Below, in pieces: positions 22,922 through 33,530 of a stretch of DNA of 64,000 nt. Position 1 is the first letter of the stretch; each line of letters begins with the position of its first letter. The DNA lies in assembly GCF_022605725.1 (NCBI RefSeq), contig NC_065556.1:29123140-29187139 (forward strand). The letters are read 5' to 3'. The position numbers and the translations under genes are program-made. Source of the DNA: Anthonomus grandis grandis (lineage: Eukaryota; Arthropoda; Insecta; Coleoptera; Curculionidae). Under the pieces are notes generated by a model. That model was not told the origin of the DNA. It ran no database searches and saw nothing but the letters and a program-made list of their open reading frames with translations.

Positions 22922-24110
22922 ATATCTATTTCTTATTTTGGCAACTATTGCCAAAATGCCATAGTATTACTTTTGACTCAAAATATTAGAAGCCTTATAT
23001 CAAACTCACAGTTACTGGGCGAAAAGAATGGGGCTTTTGAGATAAGATTCTTGAACTTTGGAACAAGTCTCTTGGAGTTTGTAAGAAATGCTCTCATACT
23101 TTTGCTAAAAGTATCGGGAACTTACTGCAAGATTCTAATTATTTTCGATAATATATTTAAGTTCTTATAAGAAGAAACGACTTCTATCGCATAAAATATT
23201 TAGGTTTTAAGACAAGTATTTATAGATTTATACAAAAACCATATATTTTCGTCACCAAACCAGAAGATCTTAAAAGAAATGATTTATATTTTATATGAAG
23301 TTCATATGTATTTAGAGTAAAAGAAGTTTCTGAATTATATCAAGGATAGTGCATCCTTGCCGCAAATCGGCCATTCATTTGGCATATAATATCAAGTCCG
23401 CGCCGGCTTTGAGATAATGCCGTGCGCATTAATAGCAAAGTATCCTTTTTTTCAGTGAACGCGTCCTTGTCCTTGAAGGCCCGGGCTCTTCATCGGCATC
23501 TATAATATAAAAAGGGACAAATGAACTTACATATTGTTGTTTATTTATTATTCCTAGTTTAAACTACCTTGTCTAGTCTCCTTTTTCCTTCCAGCTGATC
23601 CAGACTATATTAATAAAATAAAACATAATAACAAACATAGAAAATAGGAAGAAAAGTTGAATTATTATTTATATATCTCGATCTCAGTTCGATAACTATG
23701 AAAGGATGGACATAAAATGATATATTTCTTTTATAATTAGACCAACTGTGTCCAAAAAACACTATTTTTTTAAAAATACAAGAGGCAAAAAAGTTGTGTT
23801 TTTAAATGCTTAATCAAACAACAAATATTAAAGTCGAAGACCGTGGGGGACGCCACTGAACCTTATAATTTTAATTTAATTAGGGCTAAATTATCTTATT
23901 AATACAACAAGTAATTCTGCGAAGTTTCAAAAAAATCGAGTTAATATTTTATTTAATATTAATAAAAAAAAATTATATTTTTTTAAAATATATCACCCTG
24001 TATCTTGAAAACTGTGCATTTCCGGACCCATGTTTATAGAAACTTTTTCTCGTATTTTTTTACAAGGAATCACCCATTAAAATATCTCAATCTTTTTTTC
24101 GAACAGCCTA
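22922..24110. other. Intergenic region with repeat fragments and a GC-rich patch
   Basis: Contains CACCCTGTATCTTGAAAACT near 23993, probably a MITE end. A GC-rich block at about 23380-23505 includes CGCGCCGGC and GGCCCGGGC, separated by a TTTTTTTCAG acceptor-like string. No product can be assigned. Confidence 0.4.
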
Positions 24111-24112
24111 TA

Positions 24113-25985
24113 TACAGGGTGGTCCATTTAACTTGAGACATCGCAATATCTCGAAAACTAAATATGTATCCAGAAAATGTTTCATGCGACGTTTGAATAG
24201 TTTCGAGGGGGCCATAAAATAACGTCATTGGTTTGACCTTGAGTGAACGTTTTCAAGGTCAAATGAAGGTCAACTTCACTTTTTTGCATAAAAACCTCTA
24301 TTTTTTTAATAGTATCTGATTTAGCGTTAAAAAATAAGTAACTTTCATCTGGCACTTTTTTACACGCGACCTCTCCTTTTCGAGATATTAATTCTTGATT
24401 CATTTACGAATTTTTTCCTTGACAATGACATTTGCCCTTGTAGGTAGTATCTGATAATCTATCAACAGAATCGAAAACTTGAAAATAAAACGTACAAAGC
24501 TCAAATAAAAGAAATTGAAACAAAAAAAGTTATTTCAATTAATATTCAAAGTGTTGACCTTCCACTTACATTTTTCGACTCGCTTTCTAAACGATCGATG
24601 AACAGAGTGCAGCATCTGTGGAGTTACCTGCCCGCAAACCTCCGTGATTCGCAGCTTCATATTTTCAGGAATCGTTGGTGGATCGCGATATACGATCTCC
24701 TTCAAATAACCCCATAGAAAAAAATCTAAAGACCTCAAATCAGGTGACTGGTCCACCGCGACCTATCCAACGTCCATTAAAGTCACCATCCAACACTTGG
24801 CGCGCAACCCGTAAATAATGTACAGGACAACCACATATTTAGTCTCACTTTAAAACACACATCTTCCAAAAATACTGGTAGAATTTGCAGCAAAAAATTA
24901 GGGTATTTTTCGCCTGTAAGGACACCATCAATAAAATAAGGTCCTATGACTTTATCATTGATGATGCCACACCAGACATTCACAGACCATGGCCGCTGAT
25001 ATTCTGCATGTTATGACGATTAACTACACCATAGTTTGTAAATGAAGCTTCATCGATGAATAAGACGCCCAGAAAGAAATTGTTATTTTCATGCAACCGA
25101 ACACACTCGATTTTGGAAATCATTCCCGTGAAGCTCTTGATGTAACGACAAGGGATACGGATGAAACTTATGGCGTTTCAAAATTCTCAGGACACTTGTT
25201 TTTGAGATTCCAGAAGCAGAAGAAACTGATCCAGGATTATGGGCAACTGCAGCTAAGACGGCAATTTCATTATTTTGACTGGTAATGCTTCTCTTTCGTG
25301 ATCGATTTATCGTTCTCACACTTCCATCTTCTATAAAGTGGTTCACTACACGATAAAATGATGCTCGCGATGGAAGTCGCCGTTGAGGATGTCGCATGGT
25401 ATACATAATTAATATTCCATTCAGATTCACCATAGATAAGGACCATTTCAACTTTTTCATTTATTGTTACGGATTCCATAGTCACTCAACAAAAAAAAGT
25501 CAAATTTACTTTATTCATCAGTATTTGTTTACAATCGCCTGAAATACCTGGGATAAACACGTGAGATCTGTTCACTATAGAAAATTTTCGCATCATAACA
25601 ACTTGCATTGATCATTGATCAACATCGCCTTGTCACAACAATATTGAAGAATTGCCGAATCAAAGCTATGCCTGTTTCTAATGGCATTGTCAAGGAAAAA
25701 ATTCGTAAATGAATCAAGAATTAATATCATGAAAAGGAGAGGTCGCATGTAAGAAAGTGTCAGATGAAAATTACTAATTTTTTAACGCTTAATTAGATAC
25801 TATTAAAAAAAATAGAGGTTTCTATACAAAAAAGTGAAGTTGACCTTCATTTGACCTTGAAGACGTCCACTCAAGATCAAACCATTGACGTCATTTTATG
25901 GCCCCCTGGAAACCATTCAAACTTTACATGAAACATTTTCTGGATACATGTTTAGTTTTCGAGATATGGCGATATATTCTGATGA
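24113..25985 (-). mobile_element. Tc1/mariner-type element with terminal inverted repeats of about 300 bp, decayed
   Basis: The left end is TACAGGGTGGTCCATTTAAC preceded by TA. The left 340 bp (24113-24450) reappears in reverse complement at about 25685-25985, including CATTTACGAATTTTTTCCTT and AAGTGAAGTTGACCTTCATT. The last 30 bp on the right are more degenerate. Between the repeats, minus-strand frames carry transposase pieces in order. These are an N-terminal MVLIYGE region (25485-25270), a helix-turn-helix stretch with GISKTSVLRILKRH (25460-25089), the NVWCGIINDKVIGPYFIDG segment (24983-24783) and the catalytic-end SPDLRSLDFFLWGYLKE (24756-24535). These are in different frames, so the transposase is a pseudogene. 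Known for the family: a DDD/E enzyme that cuts and pastes into TA sites. Confidence 0.85.
24535..25485 (-). pseudogene. Broken Tc1/mariner-type transposase
   Basis: Coding remnant of the element above, at least three frame changes from N- to C-terminus. The third catalytic acidic residue position is retained in SPDLRSLDFFLWG. The block that should hold the central QQDGAPPH-type motif is not visible as an intact frame, so activity is excluded. Confidence 0.8.
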
Positions 25986-26930
25986 CCAAAATCCACTGTC
26001 CCCCAATCATTCTCTATAATATTAAATTAATAGGAAACATGTTCGAACTCCTATTTGAACAAATTTGATACCTAACCTGTCCCATCCAGTATACCTGACG
26101 TCACCTAGACTTGTAATTAATAGTTAATTGGCTCATTGTTAAATCATCCCTTATCAATCTTCGCCAAAACGGTCCAGGATGTCTGTTAATAAGCAATTAT
26201 ATAGCCAGATAAACTTGAACTATTATCCATTTATGCAAAACGATTTTTAAACAAAAAATTCACTGGTTACATTTAAATGTAAATTGTAATCCCTCTATAT
26301 ACATTTAGGCCCTTTCGGTCATGTCCATTGTTCCAAGATACGAATCTGTGTAATATAGGTGAACACTGACGCGACAGAAATTGGATTTGATCGGGAAAAA
26401 GCCCTTTTTATTGTCAACAAAAAAAAAAACAATACGTCATACATATTTATGAGGGGTTTTATTAATTCGGGCCTCGTTAAACTTTTGTTGGCATTTTACT
26501 GTTTTTTTTTTGTCAATGCACGGATTTGTTTTTTTTTTTAAAGTGGTAAAATCAAGAGTACCTCCCACGACGTTTTAAAAGAAAATATAACGAAAAGCGA
26601 AACGGCAACTCGTTTCCCCTAAATGAAAATAGCGTGTTTCACTTAACATCTCTGCCGTTTCGGAAGTGCATTTTGTTGGGTGCGAGACAATCAAACGAGA
26701 CGTTATTGCAACGACATGTCTTCCCTCGTATTGCAATGAAGACAGTTTTAGAGGGTGTCTTCTGGGATAAAATTTATGTTTGAAATGATGTAGGAACCTC
26801 TAGTTTTATTTTTATGGATGCACTTTGCTCTTAACAGGATTGGGGATGAAGGTTTAACATTCAGTTTGAGAGGGCATGTTTTTACTTAAAGCGAGAGTCT
26901 ATTAAATATTTTTCCACGTGCAGAAAACTA
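25986..26930. other. Intergenic region, nothing recognised
   Basis: AT-rich sequence. The open frame at 26359-26541 runs over homopolymers (A10 and T9-T10 runs) and is unlikely to be real. Confidence 0.5.
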
Positions 26931-26939
26931 TCCAGAATA

Positions 26940-28530
26940 AAATTGCCTAAAAAAAAAGCATTTCCGGTGCAATTCGCATGATTTTTAATAATTTTTTTTT
27001 ATTGGTCACAGACACCTGCAATTTTTATTAAAATATAAAAAGATCCATTTAAGTTATGCATTCCACGTACATTTTGCATGATTATGATTTGAAATTTCTG
27101 TTAAAAAGAAATAATTTCTTAATAAATAAATAAGAAAATATCAAACGTAGTTTTTTAAGTCGTACATTTCAGGTACAATTTGCATGATTTTAAATAATTT
27201 CTTTCGTGCTTCCTTAACAAATTTTGTAATAAAAATAGAAGAAATCATCAAAGTTAATCATATCCATTTAAATTATGCATTCAATGAACAGTTTGCATGA
27301 TTTACAATTTTTTTTCTGTTTTTTAAATACAATATATTAATCCTTGGAAATAACAAAAAATTTTTTTTTAATTGATTTAGATCCTACATTTATAGCACAA
27401 ATTGCATGAATTGGAATAATTTCGTTTGTGCTTTTTAAAGATATTTAAACACTTTTGAACTAAAATATAAGATATACGCCAAATATGTCCATTCAAGTAA
27501 TGAATTCCAGGTACAATTTGCATAACTTTAATAACTCCTCACGTTATTTTTAAACTTTGAGGGTGAAAAAATAAGTAAATATTAAACGGTCTAGTTATGT
27601 TCTGAATTTCAGACAAATACAACTTGCATGATTTCAACCAATTCTTTCCTTTAGTTTAGGAAAATTATAACCTTTAAAGATTTCAAGAAAATAAGAAGAT
27701 GTCAAGTATATGTATTTAAATTATGCTATTAGGGTACAATTTGCACGATTTGAAATAATGTTTTTCTCGCTTTCTTAAGAAATTGAAACCCTATTGGTAC
27801 AAACAAGTTGCATGACTTTAAACAATATCTTCTATTTATTTTTTAAAAATATTATAATCCCTGGAAATTAAACAAATAAATATAAAAAAAAATTATTCAT
27901 TTAGGTTATGTACCTATTTATTGTACAAATTAAATGAATTGAAATAATTTTTTTTGTACTTTTTAAAGATATTTCACCTGGGAAATATAAAATATTATTT
28001 ATGCCAAATAGGTCCACTTAAGTAATGAATTCCAGAAACAGTCTGCATGATTTCAAAATAACCTTTGAGGGTCGAACCAGTTAAGTTGTGAATTCCAGGT
28101 ACAATCTGCATGATTTTAAACAAATGTTTCTTTCTGTCTTAGGAAAATTTTAGCCTTAAAATATTTTCAAAAAAAAAATTAGTAAAAGTCAATTGTATCC
28201 ATTTATATTACGCTTTTAGGGTACAAATTGCATGGATTTCAAATAATTTCCTTTTTAAGAAATTTAAATCTTATTGAGAAGTTGAGCATGATTTTTATTT
28301 AAAATTTCTTTATTTTTTGATTTTAAATAAAAAATATAAAATTATAAATATTAAACGGACCCAGTTAAACTCCGAATTTCAGGTATAAACAACTTGCATG
28401 ATTTCAAACAATTATTTCTTTTTAGTTTGGGGAGATTGTAACCTTAAAATATTTTAATAAATTAAGAAAATGTTCATCGTAATTTCTTCCTTAAGAAATT
28501 TAAATCCTTTTGGTACAAGTTATGGCGTGA
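26940..28530. repeat. Degenerate tandem array of about 105-115 bp, left part
   Basis: The block 'CAGGTACAATTTGCATGATT' in diverged forms recurs at roughly 26970, 27070, 27175, 27290, 27400, 27510, 27620, 27735, 27805, 28035 and 28100. Each is followed by a T-rich TTTTTAAG-type segment. Copies are old and differ widely. The same unit reappears after the inserted material at 31312. Confidence 0.75.
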
Positions 28531-28559
28531 TTGCGATTTGAAATATTTTTTTTGCAAAT

Positions 28560-30790
28560 GAATTGTCTCAATTGCCTGAAATTCAAGATTCAAGCGCCTG
28601 AAAGTCTTGTAGTAATTTGTAATTCCAGGCAGTTGTAATAATGTCCGAATGTGGTCCAAATTGCCTGGTATTTTTAATTTGTATTTCCAGGCAGTTGTGG
28701 TAATTCCTGGACTTAATCCCAACTGCCTTAAATTCTTGATCCATGATTTTATTTAATTTGTAATTCCAGGCAGATATGGTAATTCCTGGAGTTGGTCCCA
28801 ACTGCCTGGAATTCTTGATCCATGATTTTGTCTTATTTTATTCTTTGATTCCAAACCGTTGAACTTTTTTAATTTCCTGAAATTTCAAAATTTTTATTTT
28901 TAAATTCCTGGACATGGATTCGATTGCCTGGAATTCTTGATCCAAGATTTCATTTAATTTGTAATTCCAGGCAATTATGGTAATTCCTGGAGTTGGTCCC
29001 AACTGCCTGGAATTCTTGATCCATGATTTTGTCTTATTTTATTCTTTGATTCCAAACCGTTGAACTTTTTTAATTTCCTGAAATTTAAAAATTTTTATTT
29101 TTAAATTCCTGGACATGCATTCGATTGCCTGGAATTCTTGATCCATGATTTTGTCTTATTTTATTCTTTGATTCCAAACCGTTGAACTTTTTTAATTTCC
29201 TGAAATTTCAAAATTTTTATTTTTAAATTCCTGGACATGGATTCGATTGCCTGGAATTCTTGATCCAAGATTTCATTTAATTTGTAATTCCAGGCAATTA
29301 TGGTAATTCCTGGAGTTGGTCCCAACTGCCTGGAATTCTTGATCCATGATTTTGTCTTATTTTATTCTTTGATTCCAAACCGTTGAACTTTTTTAATTTC
29401 CTGAAATTTCAAAATTTTTATTTTTAAATTCCTGGACATGGATTCGATTGCTTGAAATTCTTGATCCACAATATTATTTAATTTGTAATTCCAGGCAATT
29501 ATGGTAATTCTCAGACTGAGTTCCAACTGCCTGGAATTCTTGAACCATGATTTTATTCTATTTCATTCCTTGATTCCAGGCAGTTGAACTGTCTCGATTG
29601 CCTGAAATTCTAAAATTGTTATTTTCGAATTCCAGGACATAGAGTCAAGCGCCTGAAAGTCTTGTAATAATTTGTAATTCCGGGCAGTTGTAATAATGCC
29701 CGAATGTGGTCCAAATTGCCTGGAATTTTTAATTTGTAATTCCAGGCAGTTGTGATTATTCCTGGAGTTGGTCCCAACTGCTTGGAATTCTTGATCCATG
29801 ATTTCGTTTTATTTTATTCTTTGATTCCAAACTGTTGAACTTTTTTAATTTCCTAAAATTTCAAAATTTTTATTTTTAAATTCCTGCACATGGATTCGAT
29901 TGCCTGAACTTCTTGATCCACGATTTTATTTAATTTGTAATTCCAGGCAGTTATGGTAATTTCTAGAGTTGGTCCCAACTGCCTGGAATTTTTAAACCAT
30001 GATTTTGTTCTATTTTATTCCTGGATTCCAGGCAGTTGAACTGTCTCGATTGCCTGAAATTCTAAAATTTTTATTTTCGAATTCCAGTACATAGAGTCAA
30101 GCGCCTGAAAGGTAATAATTTATAATTCCGGGCAGTTGTAATAATTCCCAAATATGGTCCCAATTGCCTCGAATTTTAAATTTATAATTTTATTTAATTT
30201 ATAATTCCAGGCAGTTGTGGTAGTCTCGGACCTAATCCCAACTGCCTGGAATTCTTGAACCATGATTTCGTCTTATTTTATTCTTTAATTCCAGACCGTT
30301 GAACTGTTTCAATTGCTTGGAATTACAAAATTTTCATTTTTAAATTCCTGAACATGGATTCGATTGCTTGAAATTCTTGATCTACGATTTTATTTAATTT
30401 GTAATTCCAGGTAGTTGTGGTAGTCTCGGACTTAATCCCAACTGCCTGGAATTCTTGATCCATGATGTTGTCTTATTTTATTCTTTGATTCCAAACCGTT
30501 GAACTTTTTTAATTTCGTGAAATTTCAAAATTTTTATTTTTAAATTCCTGGACATGGATTCGATTGCCTGGAATTCTTGATCCACGATTTTATTTTATTT
30601 GTAATTCCAGGCAATTATGGTAATTCTCAGACTGAGTTCCAACTGCCTGGAATTCTTGAATCATGATTTCGTTTTATTTTATGCTTTGTTTTCAGGCAGT
30701 TGAACTGTCTCAATTTCTTGGACTTCCAACATTTTTTTTTTAATTCGAGGACGTGGGTGTAATTGCCTAGAATTTTTGATCCATGATTTT
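28560..30790. repeat. Tandem array built on AATTCCAGGCAGTT palindromic motif (123/201-bp units)
   Basis: The motif TAATTCCAGGCAGTT alternates with its inverse CAACTGCCTGGAATTCTTGA. Landmark TTTGATTCCAAACCGTTGAA recurs at 28849, 29050, 29173 and 29374, that is at 201, 123 and 201 bp. This indicates a composite unit with deletion variants. More diverged copies run to 30790, where the motif decays. Several frames across it are only repeat shadows. Confidence 0.85.
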
Positions 30791-30898
30791 TTAAATTTTA
30801 TTTTAGTTTTTTATTTCTTAGAGCTAAATTAACGCCAAATTCGAATTTCTCATGTCAAAAAACCTCCGGGTGTTTAATATTTTAACGTGTTCTTTTAA

Positions 30899-31052
30899 TG
30901 AGTTACTTATTATATTGGGTATTACGTCACTTATAGAAAAATCAATTTAGATTTTTTTTTTTTTTTTATCTCACACGCTCAACAAATGAAAAGAAGAAGA
31001 AAATAGAATTAATTAAAAATTAATTTATAACTTAAGTTCATATTTCTTTTAA

Positions 31053-31089
<37 letters not shown>

Positions 31090-31311
31090 CTAAATTTATT
31101 TTTGCTATTGATTGTTATTGATTATTGCTAAATTAATTTATAACTTAAGTTCATATTTCTTTTAAATACGTGAATAAGTCTATTTTCTTCTTCCTTTCAA
31201 TTGTTGAGCGTGTGAGAAAAAAAAATCTAAATTGATTTTTGCTATAAGTGACGTAATACCCAATATAATAAGTAACTCATTATGAATTCGTCACAACAAT
31301 ACAGATTTTAC
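30899..31311 (+). mobile_element. Short non-autonomous Penelope-like derivative with 11-bp target duplication
   Basis: Two inverted pseudo-LTRs. The left starts TGAGTTACTTATTATATTGG and the right ends CCAATATAATAAGTAACTCA. They are joined through a centre with a run of about 40 A. After the right copy comes a 27-nt one-sided tail ending ACAGATTTTAC. Both the pseudo-LTR and the tail match the larger element at 49532-52462. The flanks carry TGTTCTTTTAA at 30888-30898 and again at 31312-31322. No coding sequence remains. The insertion site lies in the 110-bp array. Confidence 0.85.
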
Positions 31312-31660
31312 TGTTCTTTTAAGTCAGGCATTTCAGGTGCAAATTGCATGACTTCAGACTATTTTCTCTGTTTTTTAAAGAAATTATTTTAAATAGGAAA
31401 ATAATAAATAAATATCTTACTCATTTAGGTTATGCATTTATAGGACAAATTACATGATTTTGCATATTTTTTCCAGCTTTTTTAATAGACTGGAATACCC
31501 AACTAGAATAAAAAATAAAGTCAATTTAAATTATGCCTTCCAAGTACAATTAGCATGATTTCAACCAAGTTCCGCTATTTTTTAAAAAATTTAATATTTA
31601 GGAATTTAAAAAAAAATTGAGTCTTATGTAATTATGGTACATGTTGTATGAATTAAACAA
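31312..31660. repeat. 110-bp array, right part
   Basis: Resumes the 26.9-28.5 kb family (GCATTTCAGGTGCAAATTGC near 31330, then further decayed units near 31450, 31540 and 31640). Confidence 0.6.
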
Positions 31661-33000
31661 ATTTTTAAGCATTTAAAAGCAATTAAAAGCCTTGCACACT
31701 GGCTTCGGAACCGTTTATAGGGCGACAACGTAAATTATTGCAGTTTTAATGGGATTTCTACGAAAAGGCATTTTCGATGCTTTTCCACTCATTAAATATT
31801 CATTAGCCGGAATACAAACGGTGGATTCTTGTTTAAGGTTTCACTTCCTGAAATTAGCTCATTTATAAGGGGGGTTTTAAGTGAGAGCTTCGCCATTAGC
31901 TTATATTTTGATCCCACTATATTCAAGGTAATTTTAGAGAGAGAAGAGTTCTTAACAATTAAAGTAATTCCTTTTGTCCTTGAAGTTACGACCACAAAAA
32001 AGGCAATTTAGACAAATCCATCATAACCGCTCTCGAGGTAATAAAGGTACTGATGCCCCACCGTTATATCTTTTTTTTTATATTGGAGTTTATATACAGC
32101 CACTGTTTACCATTTTAGGCCTCCAGTAACAACGTTTTAGCGTCTATAAAATCCTCCTAATTACTTCGTTTGTGGTGCCTAATGGGCCCTTTTAACGCCC
32201 CCGCACAAAAAGCGCCTTGTATCTTTTTAATGTTAAAACTAATTGAACAACAAAGTAAACTGGGGTGTAATGGGTAAATGTAAATGAAGTTTACCATAAT
32301 TACTCGACGTGGCACATAAGCAAATTCATAATGCCGGGATTAGTGTGAGGAAATTTACATAAATTTGTATTCTAACCTATTTAAATATGATGAATATGTG
32401 GCGCTTTTGCTTTAAGATAATCGATAAAGAGGAGATTTCAATCTTGGGTCTAATAAGTTCCAAATCAATTTCTATTAAAATTATTACTTCTCTATAGAAA
32501 AGGTAAAACCGATATTAATGTACTAATAGGCATCGCCCCAAGACTGGAAAATTAATTAATCCAGAAACCTGGAGTTCTCTCTCTCTCTCTTTTACTTTAT
32601 TAAGATTTATTATGAAGGGAGAAACTGGCACCAGATAAAATTTTTAATGTCATCGCGTGTTTTGTAACGTTTTTAATTAAGTTCTTTTTTTATGCGAGTT
32701 TAGGGCTTAATTTAGGACGGTTCTGTCTGGAACAGTGTTTTTTGGAATTGCGATACCGCCACTCTTTATATTTTAATTAATTTAATTATGATGACTTGAT
32801 CGCATATTCTAATTGAGGAGCAACTATCCATAACGCATTAAATCCATTTTTTAACATTTTTCAGGTGAATATTAAAATTTCCTGTATTTTAGACAACCTA
32901 TTATCCTGACAGTCCAATTTCATAAAAATGATTTAAATCCATTAGAAACAGCTATAGTGAAATCGGGGAATTGCATTAAATCCATTTTAGTATCCCTTTT
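31661..33000. other. Intergenic region, nothing recognised
   Basis: Overlapping open frames on both strands at 31792-32011 look like chance. A (CT)n run lies near 32577-32590. No transposon ends or conserved coding seen. Confidence 0.5.
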
Positions 33001-33089
33001 GTTGTGTGGATATGACCGAAAATATGGCTGGTAAGGGGGCTGTTGAGGTATCATCTGCACTTTTGGCTCATCTGAATTATCTGGACCTC

Positions 33090-33400
33090 CTAAATATATA
33101 GAAACTTCGCCTTTTCTGTGACGGGTGTGGAGGGCAAAACAAAAATGCCCATGTAATCCATGCCCTTTTAAACAATTATTCTAATCTTTAAAACATTTAT
33201 TGGCTCAAGAGTTTGGTGAAGAATGGGAGCAAGAAGATGAACTGGAATGGTACAAAACTATTTTGGAAACCAGTGGAAATGAAATAGAGGAAGAACAACA
33301 CGACAATGCTGGAGCCAACCTGTGACTGCTTAGAAGAAGATGTCGGTTTACGTATTTGATTTCTTTGTAATTTTCTTAATAAAATAAGTTTTTCACTAAA
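33090..33400 (+). pseudogene. Decayed transposon-like coding remnant with polyadenylation signal
   Basis: One frame near 33115-33180 reads LCDGCGGQNKNAHVIHALL. It resembles the CDxCxGQNKN segment common in insect transposon-derived proteins. In a different frame, 33200-33324 reads an acidic C-terminus (AQEFGEEWEQEDELEWYKTI) ending in TGA. An AATAAA lies about 60 bp after this stop. The frame change shows it is broken. The family name is uncertain. Confidence 0.4.
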
Positions 33401-33530
33401 ATTTCAGATTTTATTAACCATGTAAATAATATGAAATACTTATTTGTTTTGTATCAAACACCATAAATACAAAAATGGATTATAATTACCTCGTTTCATT
33501 GCTGAGATATTTACAGTCAAAGGTAATAAT

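Noticed and set aside
25979..26004. CTGATGA at 25979 as a second hammerhead
   Set aside because: No GAAA box or helix II follows; chance match at the end of a decayed terminal repeat.
26359..26541. 60-aa plus-strand frame
   Set aside because: Runs through A and T homopolymers that encode K/N and F runs; no domain.
28474..29799. Open frames with repeated PGITTTAWNYK-type peptides
   Set aside because: They follow the AATTCCAGGC repeat unit and break with its length variants; not proteins.
31792..32011. Overlapping frames on both strands of about 60 aa
   Set aside because: Mutually antisense, no motifs, no splice context; likely chance.
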